Made by a program: the position numbers and the translations under genes
Notes under the pieces: model-generated
Databases searched by the model: none
What the model was told of the DNA's origin: nothing
What the model saw: only the letters and a program-made list of their open reading frames with translations
Part shown: positions 17,260 to 25,060 of the stretch, piece after piece
Numbering within the stretch: position 1 is the first letter of the stretch
Layout: each line of letters starts with the position of its first letter
Assembly (NCBI GenBank): GCA_905479495.1
Contig: CAJQMR010000037.1
Span: 80,777 to 144,776, forward strand
Direction: 5' to 3'
DNA: 64,000 bases
Origin: an uncultured Anaerolineae bacterium
GTDB taxonomy: Bacteria > Chloroflexota > Anaerolineae > Promineifilales > Promineifilaceae

Positions 17260-18294
17260 ATGCATCAAAAGCGGGTTACAATCAAAGAGGTGGCGGCCGC
17301 TGCTGGCGTCTCGACACAAACGGTATCGCGCGTGGTGAATAGTCGGCCCGATGTTGCCTCAGTGACCAGGGCTCACGTGCAAGAAGTGATTGATAAGTTG
17401 GGTTATCAACCCAGCAAAATTGCCCGCAGCTTGATCCGGGGACAAAGTTACTCGTTGGGGGTGGTGAGTTCAAGTATTGGCCTTTATGGGCCTTCCCTCG
17501 TATTGCAGGGCATTCAAGAAGCGGCCGTTGAAGAAGATTACTCGCTGATGTTGAACATTTTGCCAGATGCCGAGCTTTTTGATGCGGAAAAAACGCTGCG
17601 AGATATTTTGTCTTATCATGTGGACGGTATTTTGTGGGCCGTGCCTGAAATTGGGCAAAATCGGGATTTAATTCAGCAGGCGCTGCCGACGTTGACTGTT
17701 CCCATTACTTTTTTGAATGTGCAGCCGAGACCAAATTTGGTAACGGCCGTTATCGACAACAAACATGGCGGACGTATTGCCACCCGTCATCTCATTGAGC
17801 AGGGGCGACAAGCTATTGGGCTCATCACCGGGCCGATGAAATGGTGGGAAGCGCGCCAGCGTGAATTAGGCTGGCGTGAAGAATTGATGGCCAACGGCCG
17901 TTCCATCGATGAAAGCTATATTGCCAACGGCGACTGGACGCCCAGCAGCGGCGAGCGCTGCATTCGCATGTTGCTAGAATGGCACCCTGAAATGGATGCC
18001 GTGTTTGTGTGCAACGACCAGATGGCCCTGGGAGCCATGAAGGTTGCCCGCCAAATGGGGCGGATAATCCCCGAAGATTTAGCCATTGTGGGTTATGATG
18101 ACATCCCTGAATCCCCGTATTTCTCGCCTTCCTTAACCACCGTCCACCAGGATGTGGCCGAGATGGGCTGGCAAGGTGTTAAGCAGCTGTTGGCTCTGAT
18201 TGATGATAATAATAATCTGGGAATGCGCTCCGTTGTCTTAAAGCCAAACTTGATTGTGCGCGGCAGCTCGGTATGTGGCGAAATGGCACAGTAA
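17260..18294 (+). CDS. LacI-family transcriptional regulator of the arabinose operon
   Basis: 344 residues. The N-terminal helix-turn-helix reads VTIKEVAAAAGVSTQTVSRVVN and is followed by the hinge helix YQPSKIARSLIRG. A periplasmic-binding-protein-like effector domain covers about 62-340 (SYSLGVVSS, AVFVCNDQMALGAMKVAR, LAIVGYDDIPESPYFSPSLTTVHQD). ATG 17260, with AAGGGAG upstream, is chosen over an in-frame start at 17167 that lies in the promoter. Divergent placement and shared GTTAAC operators indicate repression of both itself and the arabinose genes, relieved by a sugar ligand, probably L-arabinose or a derivative. Confidence 0.93.
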   Translation: MHQKRVTIKEVAAAAGVSTQTVSRVVNSRPDVASVTRAHVQEVIDKLGYQPSKIARSLIRGQSYSLGVVSSSIGLYGPSLVLQGIQEAAVEEDYSLMLNILPDAELFDAEKTLRDILSYHVDGILWAVPEIGQNRDLIQQALPTLTVPITFLNVQPRPNLVTAVIDNKHGGRIATRHLIEQGRQAIGLITGPMKWWEARQRELGWREELMANGRSIDESYIANGDWTPSSGERCIRMLLEWHPEMDAVFVCNDQMALGAMKVARQMGRIIPEDLAIVGYDDIPESPYFSPSLTTVHQDVAEMGWQGVKQLLALIDDNNNLGMRSVVLKPNLIVRGSSVCGEMAQ

Positions 18295-18391
18295 AAAGAT
18301 AAGGTGACCTGGTGAAGGGGTGAAGGAAGCTACACCTGCCACTTTTTACTTATCACTTTTCACTTCCCCAACTGCCTCGTACACTTACCCC

Positions 18392-19177
18392 ATGAGCAAA
18401 GAAATTGAATACACACAACAAGATGGTATTGCCACGCTGCGGGTGAATCGACCGGCGGCGCGTAACGCGCTGAACTGGACGGCGCAAGAACAGTTTGCGG
18501 CTGCGGTGGCGGAGGTTGGGTTGGATACGGCCGTTCGTGTTCTCATCATCACCGGCACAGGGGACAAAGCGTTTGTCTCCGGTGGCGATTTAAAGGAATT
18601 AAGCCAGCATCCCGAGCGAGCAGCGGGCGAGCGGCTGAACCGGGTAATGCGCGATGCGCTGGCGCAGCTGACGCAGCTGCCCATCCCGGTGATTGCGGCG
18701 GTGAACGGGGATGCTTTTGGCGGTGGCTGTGAAATCCTGACGGCGTGTGACTTACGTATTGCCGCCAGCCAGGCGCGCTTTTGTTTTGCCCAGGTGCATA
18801 ATGCCCTGTGCACCGGCTGGGGCGGCACGGCGCGGCTGGTTAATTTGTTGGGGCAGGCAAGGGCGCTGGATTTGTTGCTGACGTCGCGCATTTTTTCGGC
18901 CGTGGAAGCGGCGCAGATGGGGTTGGTGCAGCAGGTGGTGGCGGATGAGGTGGGGTTGGCAACGGCCGTTTCCCAACTGGCCCACTCCCTCAGCAAACTG
19001 CCCCAGCAGGCTCTGGCTGCCAGCAAACAGCTCGTTTACGCTGCCAATGGGGCTGCGCCTGAAGAAATCAACCGGCTAGAAACCGAACGGTTTGTTGATT
19101 TATGGTCCCAGCCAGATCATTTGGAAGCGCTGGCGGCCTTCCGTGAGAAACGGCTGCCGGTATTCGGTGGTCGGTGA
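18392..19177 (+). CDS. Enoyl-CoA hydratase/isomerase (crotonase-fold) protein, atypical active site
   Basis: 261 residues of the crotonase superfamily. The CoA and oxyanion parts are clear: RPAARNALNWTAQ, FVSGGDLKEL, VIAAVNGDAFGGGCEILTACDLRIA. The region that holds the two catalytic glutamates of true hydratases reads FAQVHNALCTGWGGTARL and ARALDLLLTS: the first Glu is His and the second is Asp. The GWGG form is more like methylmalonyl/ethylmalonyl-CoA decarboxylases, so simple hydratase activity is doubtful. ATG 18392 is chosen because family homology starts at MSKEIEYTQQ. It stands alone after the regulator gene. Confidence 0.85.
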   Translation: MSKEIEYTQQDGIATLRVNRPAARNALNWTAQEQFAAAVAEVGLDTAVRVLIITGTGDKAFVSGGDLKELSQHPERAAGERLNRVMRDALAQLTQLPIPVIAAVNGDAFGGGCEILTACDLRIAASQARFCFAQVHNALCTGWGGTARLVNLLGQARALDLLLTSRIFSAVEAAQMGLVQQVVADEVGLATAVSQLAHSLSKLPQQALAASKQLVYAANGAAPEEINRLETERFVDLWSQPDHLEALAAFREKRLPVFGGR

Positions 19178-19231
19178 ACGGTATTCGGTGGTCGGTAATT
19201 GGTTAACCGTTTACCGAAGAGAGGCCGAAAA

Positions 19232-19421
19232 GCCTGCTTCAGCAGGTGCACATTCTAGCGGTGGCATTCATGCCATCGCGATCATGCCCGCCAAACAACG
19301 CCGGTCACCGCGCATCGCCCGACGATAAATCATCGGGCTAGTAAGAACGCCCCATGAATGGGGCTCGCTAATAGAGCGAACGTTGAACGGTGAGGACACC
19401 GGCCATCGCCAGGTCGGTGTC
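19232..19421. repeat. Chain of six short hairpins
   Basis: Successive perfect or near-perfect palindromes occur at 19233-19246 (CCTGC/GCAGG), 19261-19277 (GTGGCA/TGCCAT), 19317-19338 (GCCCGACGAT/ATCATCGGGC), 19349-19364 (GCCCCAT/ATGGGGC), 19364-19378 (TCGCT/AGCGA) and 19394-19421 (GGACACCG/CGGTGTCC). Loops are often TTCA, ATAA or GA. Direct repeats of CGGTGGTCGGT (about 19160-19200) and of CGATTACCGAT (about 19430-19462) border it. No gene is seen in 19178-19460. Confidence 0.75.
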
Positions 19422-19460
19422 CAGTAAACGGATTACCGATAACGGATAACCGATTACCGA

Positions 19461-20231
19461 TCACGCCGGTTCAGGCACCATCGCTTCTTCTTCCTCAAGC
19501 AGCTCGCCTTCCATCTCCTCGCGTGGCGGGCGCGGGGCGCGTGACACCACTTCAAAGCCCCATTGGGCCAGGTTACGATTTGGCTCGCCATCAAATTCCA
19601 CCAGCATCAGATAACCTAAGGCCATACGCAGATCTTCAGAAAGCTGGCTGCTGAGGGTTTCCAGACGGCCGTTTTCCTGCAAGCGGCTTTGGCGAGCCGC
19701 ATTGCGACTTTGCTGCTGCTGTACCAGGTTGTCGCGCAGGATAACCAGATCGGCCAGCGGCGGTTTGGAGAAACGCTCTGCTTCTGGCCGGGCCGTTTCG
19801 GTGCTGATGTATTCATTCAGGCAGGTGATCATCTCGGCACGGTCTTGCGGCATCAGGATTTGCCCGGCGCTGCGCCCCGTCTGGCGCACCATAAAGCCCC
19901 AGGCCTGCGCCTGCTCCGGCGTATCGGCAAAGTGGCCCGCCAGCAGGCTGCGCATCTGCTGCAAAGTGCGTTTGGCGGTACGCTGGGTGCGTTTGAGCGC
20001 TTCAGACGCCGCTTTGCGGGCGGCTTCCTGGTCCTGGGCCGTTTCCTGGGAGGCGATGGCCTCGGTAACGGCCGTTTCTATACGGGCGGTAAACGGGGTG
20101 CGGTCTGCTTCGGCGCGGCTGGTTTCAAAAGCCACAAACGCCTGAGCCAGTTCCAGCACGGCTTGTTTTTGATCGGCGCGCGGCAGGTTTAGCCGCAGCG
20201 GGCCACCATTATTAAATCGAATACGTAACAT
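19461..20231 (-). CDS. Predicted helical protein of unknown function
   Basis: 256 residues, not recognised. It has no signal peptide or membrane segment. It is strongly helical and charged: LELAQAFVAFETSRAEADRT, then an Ala/Gln/Glu/Lys-rich stretch suggestive of coiled coil (QETAQDQEAARKAASEALKR), and a Glu-rich tail EGELLEEEEAMVPEPA. The N-terminus MLRIRFNNGGPLRLNLPRAD looks like a short beta hairpin. ATG 20231 is chosen because AAAGGAAAG precedes it; ATG 20267 would add 12 residues. The gene lies between two repeat-rich gaps and has no evident operon partner. Confidence 0.7.
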   Translation of the reverse strand: MLRIRFNNGGPLRLNLPRADQKQAVLELAQAFVAFETSRAEADRTPFTARIETAVTEAIASQETAQDQEAARKAASEALKRTQRTAKRTLQQMRSLLAGHFADTPEQAQAWGFMVRQTGRSAGQILMPQDRAEMITCLNEYISTETARPEAERFSKPPLADLVILRDNLVQQQQSRNAARQSRLQENGRLETLSSQLSEDLRMALGYLMLVEFDGEPNRNLAQWGFEVVSRAPRPPREEMEGELLEEEEAMVPEPA

Positions 20232-21024
20232 GAGGACTTTCCTTTTGTTGGGTTCTAAAAAGAACACCCTGGCAAGCGCCGCCGTCAGTGGTAGGGGCAG
20301 GTCTCAGACCTGCCCCTACGGTCTGTGCCTTTGATTGAATTGTATGAGTTGGGAGATTTCCCCCGGCGCTGGCAGCGCTTAAAACGATTAACTGAATTGG
20401 CAACCAGTCTAAAAAAGTTTTTTGTGTTTGAAAAGATGACTTTGGGGGCATAAATGATGGTCGTTGATTCAACGAAGGTCTAAAACATGGCAAAAACGAA
20501 GGTCAACGAGCCGAGGAAGCACAAAATAGTGTCAGTTGCCTGATCGTGATGACAGCGATATGGCGAATGCCAGTTAAAAAAGGGATCGTTGGCTCAGTGA
20601 GGGGTGGATTGGTGGTCAAAACGGCCGTCTCGCAGCAAAGATCTGTGGATCGACCGTTGGATCGAGATGGTGCTGACTCAACAGGGCGCTTTTTGCTGGT
20701 AATTTTCTACCCACCATCCCACCAACGCCTGGTTAACGGGCGATGTTACCTGTTGTGGTTAAGCAACGGCCGTCAAACGGATCGCCCGCGTGTAGGGGCG
20801 GTTCGCGAACCGCCCCTACAATTGTGCCGTCGCCTATATGTGCGGGCGCGTCGCCCCTATGCTCCGCCGGGTCGCCCCTACGCCAGCAAACCGCCTACAA
20901 CCGGTTTCCTTTTTCTTCCGGCTGAACTATCATAGGGGCATAATCCAGGTGCCACCGTTTGCCTGGCGAGCAAAAATTGTAGGGGCGTGTCGCGACACGC
21001 CCCTACGTTGGAGAATTGTGCCAT
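20232..21024. repeat. Repeat-rich intergenic region with REP-1 palindromes
   Basis: About 790 nt without a credible gene. It holds three perfect REP-1 palindromes: 20291-20319 (arms GTAGGGGCAGGTC), 20791-20820 (arms TGTAGGGGCGGTTCG) and 20979-21006 (arms GTAGGGGCGTGTCG). Half copies lie at 20849-20882, and two ACGGCCGT sites are present. The open frame at 20546-20935 is made largely of these repeats and lacks a ribosome-binding site. The last REP ends 18 nt before the restriction-modification gene. Confidence 0.9.
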
Positions 21025-24000
21025 ATGCCTGATGCTTCCTTCCAGCCACAGCTAGGTTTTTCGCCCCATAACAATCAATCCCTCTTTTCTGATCATTATT
21101 TGCAGGATATTTTACGCCGCACGCCAGAATGGCGCGCCTTGCAAACGCCCGCCGCTGACTTTTTGGCCTGGCTGCATAACCTGTATGCCAAAGAGGGGGA
21201 CCAGTTAGAAAACTACAACGAATCGCAGCTAGAGGACAATTGGATCAAGCCTATTCTGGACAAGTTGGGCCATACCTGGGAAGGGCAGGCATCTATCCCG
21301 GCCTTAAAAGGTGGCATTAAAAAGCCAGACTTTGCCCTGTTCCCCGATGAGACGGCACGGCAAACGGCCGTTTCCCAACAAAATAGTCCCGCCTACGTCA
21401 AAGAAGTTCTGGCTCTGGTTGAAGCCAAAAAGTGGACGGTGAACCTGAGCAAAAAGAGCGGCAGCCGCCCGCTGTTTGATGACCAGAACCCGATGTTCCA
21501 GATCGACACCTACCTGAGTTTGAGCGGCGTGACCTGGGGCGTGGTAAGCAACGGCCGTTTCTGGCGCTTGGTCCACAAAAATTCATCCCGCACCTTAGAA
21601 ACCTACTTCGAGATCGATTTGCTGGCTGCCCTGGCTCCTCCGCGTGATGAAAAAGATAAAACACCTGAGGCGGCGGCTACTTTCTTCTGGGCCTTCTTCA
21701 ACCAGAGCGCTTTCCGCGCCGATGCCCACGGCACGGTTTTCCTGGATGAGGCGCTGAGCCAGAGCAAGGCGTACGCCATTGCCCTGGAAGCCGATTTGCG
21801 CGACAACGCTTACCGTTCGCTGGAACAGCTCATCATCGGCTTTTTTGCCGGAGACGGCCGTCTCGACCCCAAAAACGCCGACCACCGGGACGAGGTGTAC
21901 CGCAACAGCCTCTACCTGCTTTACCGCCTGCTCTTTTTATTTTACGGTGAAGCCCGCGCCCTGCTGCCGATGGGTAACGAGACTTACAAAAACGACTACA
22001 GTCTCCAGCAGTTGGCTAACGACATCAACCGGGAGCGCGATAAGCTGGAGACGCTGCCCACCACCGGCCGCCGCCGCTGGAACCGGCTCACCGAGCTGTT
22101 CCGGCTGATTAGCGGGGAGGATGCCCAGCTCAACGCGGAACTAGGCGTGCCCCGCTACAACGGCGGCCTGTTTGACCCTGAGCAGCATCCTTTTTTCGGG
22201 ACCTATTTTGTGGGCGACCGGGCGCTGGCCAAAGCGATTGATTATCTGGCTTACCGGCGCGTGCGGGAAGACGGCCGTTTCCAGGGATTCCAGGCCGTCG
22301 ATTACCGCACGCTGGACGTGCGCCAGCTTGGCTCCATTTACGAGGGGCTGCTGGAGTACAAAGTCGTCATCGCCACCGAAGAGATGGTGACGGTGCGCCA
22401 AAAGGGCGTGGAAACCTGGGTGCCCCAGGCCAAAAAAGGGCGCAGCAAAACGGTAGGCACGCCGCGCCAGCCGGGAGACCTGTACTTGACCACCGACAAA
22501 GGCGAGCGCAAAGCCACCGGCTCTTACTACACGCCCGATTACATCGTCGAGTACATCGTAGAAAACACGCTGGGGCCGCTGGTGGAACAGGCCCGCGAGC
22601 GCGTGAAGGCCCAGGTGCGCCAGACGGGCTCATTGGACAAAGCCGAACGCCAGCGCCAGAGTGCCGCCCTCTTTGTGCAGGAGATTTTGGCCCTGAATGT
22701 GCTGGACCCGGCGATGGGGTCCGGCCATTTTCTGGTGGAAGCCACCCACTTTTTGGCGCGGGCGCTGGCCACGGATGAATACACCCCCTCCCTCGCTCCC
22801 TCCCCCTCACAGGGGGAGGGCTGGGGTGGGGGTGAAACCGACCTGCTCTACTGGAAACGGCGTGTCGTCGAAGCCTGCATCTATGGTGTAGACAAAAACC
22901 CAATGGCGGTGGAGCTGGCCAAACTATCGCTCTGGCTCAAAACGGCCGCAGCCGACAAACCCCTCAGCTTCCTGGACCACCACCTGCAACACGGCGACAG
23001 CCTCATCGGTGCCTGGCTCGATGACCTGCAAGCCCCACCCAACAGCAAAACCCAATCTCCAGTCTCCAATCTCCAGTCCCTGATGTTTGACGAATCCGCT
23101 TTCACCCGCGACGCCAGCCTGGCCGTCAAGGGCGTGGCCACCATCGAAAGCCTGCCCACGCTGGACATCGACGACGTACATGCCAAAGAAGCCGCCTGGC
23201 AAGACATCCAGCAAACCCACGTGGCCCGCTGGCAGCGGCTGGCCGACCTGTGGGTGAGCGCCTACTTTGGCAATGCCATGACCCCAGAAGAGTACCGCGC
23301 CCTGGCGGCCCACCTGCAAACCCAACCTCCCGGAGGTTCACAACCTCCGGGAGGTTCGCCGGGACTCATGACCGACACCCAGCGCAACCACTTCTTGCAG
23401 CACCCCGCCGTGACCGACAACGATTATTTCCATTGGGAGCTGGCCTTCCCCGAAGTGTTTTTTGACGAATACGGCCGTTCCCGCCATGCAGCCGCCGGTT
23501 TTGACGCCGTCATTGGCAACCCGCCCTACGTGCGCCAGGAGCAGCTAACCCCGCTCAAACCATTTTTCAGCGGCCATTTTGAAACAGTTTATGCAGGTAC
23601 GGCCGATTTGTTTGTTTACTTCTTCAAGCAAGCAGTGAATTTACTGCGTGAAGATGGATTAACCAGCTACATCAGCAGCAACAGTTGGCTGCGGGCCAAC
23701 TACGCCACCAACTTACGCGCCTACCTGCGCCAAAACACAACCTTTGAAACAATTATTGACCTGGGTGACAATCGTGTCTTTGAAGATGCACCAGATTTGT
23801 ACCCAGCGATTCATATTGTGGAAAATGCTCAACTCAAAGGCGATCTACCAGCTCGCGCAGCAGTTTTTTCAAGGGGTGAAGAATTTAAGGAAAAGTTTAA
23901 CGAGGAAGTTAATAGAAATTTGTTTGATGTAAACATTGTGGACCAATCTGATGATGGATGGAAACTAGAACCAAAGGATAAATTAGATTTAGTGCGAAAA

Positions 24001-25059
24001 ATACTTCAAACTGGTGCCCCGCTGTTCGATGTTGTAAATCAGCAAATTTATTATGGAATAAAAACGGGTTTGAATGTTGCATTTATCGTTGATCAACAAA
24101 CACGGGACAGTTTAATTTCTTCTGACAAAAGACTATTGGGATTAATCAAACCCTTTGTAAATGGTGCAAATATTCGTCCCTGGTATGTTCAAGATGAGGG
24201 CCAATGGTTGATTTCTGTGCCAAGCGGTTGGACTAAAGAAATATCTGGTTTCCAGTTTGAAAGTCTTGAATCTGCGTACCAGTGGTTTTCAACAGCCTAT
24301 CCAGTTTTAGCAGCCCATCTTTTACCGTTTGAGAAGGCAGCAAAGAAAAGAGCAGATCAGGGTGATTATTGGTGGGAATTGCGTCCTTGTAGTTATTGGG
24401 ATGCATTTGAAGATTACAAAATATTCTACCCAGAAATGTCAAAGTATCCTCGCTTCTCCTTGGGTGAACCAGGTATTGTTGGTAATAAAACTAGCTTTAT
24501 GATTCCAACAAAAGATTATTATTTGTTAGGATTGTTAATGTCTCGTGTAACCTGGTTCGCGATCCAAAATATTTGCCAACCGATTGGAGAAAGGGCGGGG
24601 ATGTTACGTTATACACTTTCGACACAATTTTTAAGCAATTTGCCTATACCAGATGCGTCTTCATCAGAGAAATCTCAAATAGCAAATTTTGGAGAGACAC
24701 TAACCAAAGCAGCAGGTTTGCGTCATCAACTTCACGAACAAATCCGCCACCGCATCCTCACCGACCTGGGCAGGCCAGCAGGCAAGCTCAACAACGCCCT
24801 CACCGCCTGGTGGGACCTTGATTTCCCCACCTTCCGCGCCCAAATCAAAAAAGTCTTCAAGCGCGACATCCCCCTCAAAGAGCGCCACGAGTGGGAACTG
24901 TTCCTGGCCGATGCCCGGCAGCAGCACCAACAGCTCACCAACCAAATCATCACCCTGGAAACCGAGCTAAACCAGCACGTCTACACCCTCTTCCACCTCA
25001 CCCCGGAAGAAATCCAAATCATCGAAACCAGCACCAAATACCCCTACGGCGAGGTGTAA
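21025..25059 (+). CDS. Type IIG restriction-modification enzyme (single chain, Eco57I-like)
   Basis: 1344 residues combining nuclease, N6-adenine methyltransferase and target recognition. The N-terminal PD-(D/E)XK site is D102 in KKPDFALF with E133-A-K135 in LALVEAKKW. A long helical connector leads to GSYYTPDYIVEYIVENTLGP (motif X, about 498), SAM motif I DPAMGSGHF (D561) and catalytic motif IV NPPY (N832). The C-terminal about 450 residues should be the TaqI-like recognition domain; it has AT-richer codons than the rest. Two repeat insertions keep frame in the gene (22783-22833 and 23324-23356). ATG 21025 has GGAG upstream. The ROCO gene starts 1 nt after its stop. Confidence 0.92.
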   Translation: MPDASFQPQLGFSPHNNQSLFSDHYLQDILRRTPEWRALQTPAADFLAWLHNLYAKEGDQLENYNESQLEDNWIKPILDKLGHTWEGQASIPALKGGIKKPDFALFPDETARQTAVSQQNSPAYVKEVLALVEAKKWTVNLSKKSGSRPLFDDQNPMFQIDTYLSLSGVTWGVVSNGRFWRLVHKNSSRTLETYFEIDLLAALAPPRDEKDKTPEAAATFFWAFFNQSAFRADAHGTVFLDEALSQSKAYAIALEADLRDNAYRSLEQLIIGFFAGDGRLDPKNADHRDEVYRNSLYLLYRLLFLFYGEARALLPMGNETYKNDYSLQQLANDINRERDKLETLPTTGRRRWNRLTELFRLISGEDAQLNAELGVPRYNGGLFDPEQHPFFGTYFVGDRALAKAIDYLAYRRVREDGRFQGFQAVDYRTLDVRQLGSIYEGLLEYKVVIATEEMVTVRQKGVETWVPQAKKGRSKTVGTPRQPGDLYLTTDKGERKATGSYYTPDYIVEYIVENTLGPLVEQARERVKAQVRQTGSLDKAERQRQSAALFVQEILALNVLDPAMGSGHFLVEATHFLARALATDEYTPSLAPSPSQGEGWGGGETDLLYWKRRVVEACIYGVDKNPMAVELAKLSLWLKTAAADKPLSFLDHHLQHGDSLIGAWLDDLQAPPNSKTQSPVSNLQSLMFDESAFTRDASLAVKGVATIESLPTLDIDDVHAKEAAWQDIQQTHVARWQRLADLWVSAYFGNAMTPEEYRALAAHLQTQPPGGSQPPGGSPGLMTDTQRNHFLQHPAVTDNDYFHWELAFPEVFFDEYGRSRHAAAGFDAVIGNPPYVRQEQLTPLKPFFSGHFETVYAGTADLFVYFFKQAVNLLREDGLTSYISSNSWLRANYATNLRAYLRQNTTFETIIDLGDNRVFEDAPDLYPAIHIVENAQLKGDLPARAAVFSRGEEFKEKFNEEVNRNLFDVNIVDQSDDGWKLEPKDKLDLVRKILQTGAPLFDVVNQQIYYGIKTGLNVAFIVDQQTRDSLISSDKRLLGLIKPFVNGANIRPWYVQDEGQWLISVPSGWTKEISGFQFESLESAYQWFSTAYPVLAAHLLPFEKAAKKRADQGDYWWELRPCSYWDAFEDYKIFYPEMSKYPRFSLGEPGIVGNKTSFMIPTKDYYLLGLLMSRVTWFAIQNICQPIGERAGMLRYTLSTQFLSNLPIPDASSSEKSQIANFGETLTKAAGLRHQLHEQIRHRILTDLGRPAGKLNNALTAWWDLDFPTFRAQIKKVFKRDIPLKERHEWELFLADARQQHQQLTNQIITLETELNQHVYTLFHLTPEEIQIIETSTKYPYGEV
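22783..22833. repeat. G/C-biased palindromic insertion within the type IIG gene
   Basis: CCCTCCCCCT (22798-22807) pairs with AGGGGGAGGG (22811-22820), with outer complementary C- and G-runs. It is translated in frame as a Pro/Ser then Gly/Glu-rich stretch (PSLAPSPSQGEGWGGGE) just after SAM motif I. It is a dispersed-repeat type sequence that does not break the frame. Confidence 0.75.
23324..23356. repeat. REP-2 element inserted in frame in the type IIG gene
   Basis: The double palindrome AACCTCCCGGAGGTT + TCAC spacer region + AACCTCCGGGAGGTT matches the elements at 29368 and 30005 that flank the second RAYT gene. It encodes PPGGSQPPGGS between the methyltransferase motifs I and IV. Confidence 0.9.
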
Positions 25060-25060
25060 T

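Noticed and set aside
20546..20935. Open frame of 129 codons upstream of the type IIG gene
   Set aside because: It has no ribosome-binding site, consists largely of REP-1 halves and ACGGCCGT copies, and shows no domain pattern.
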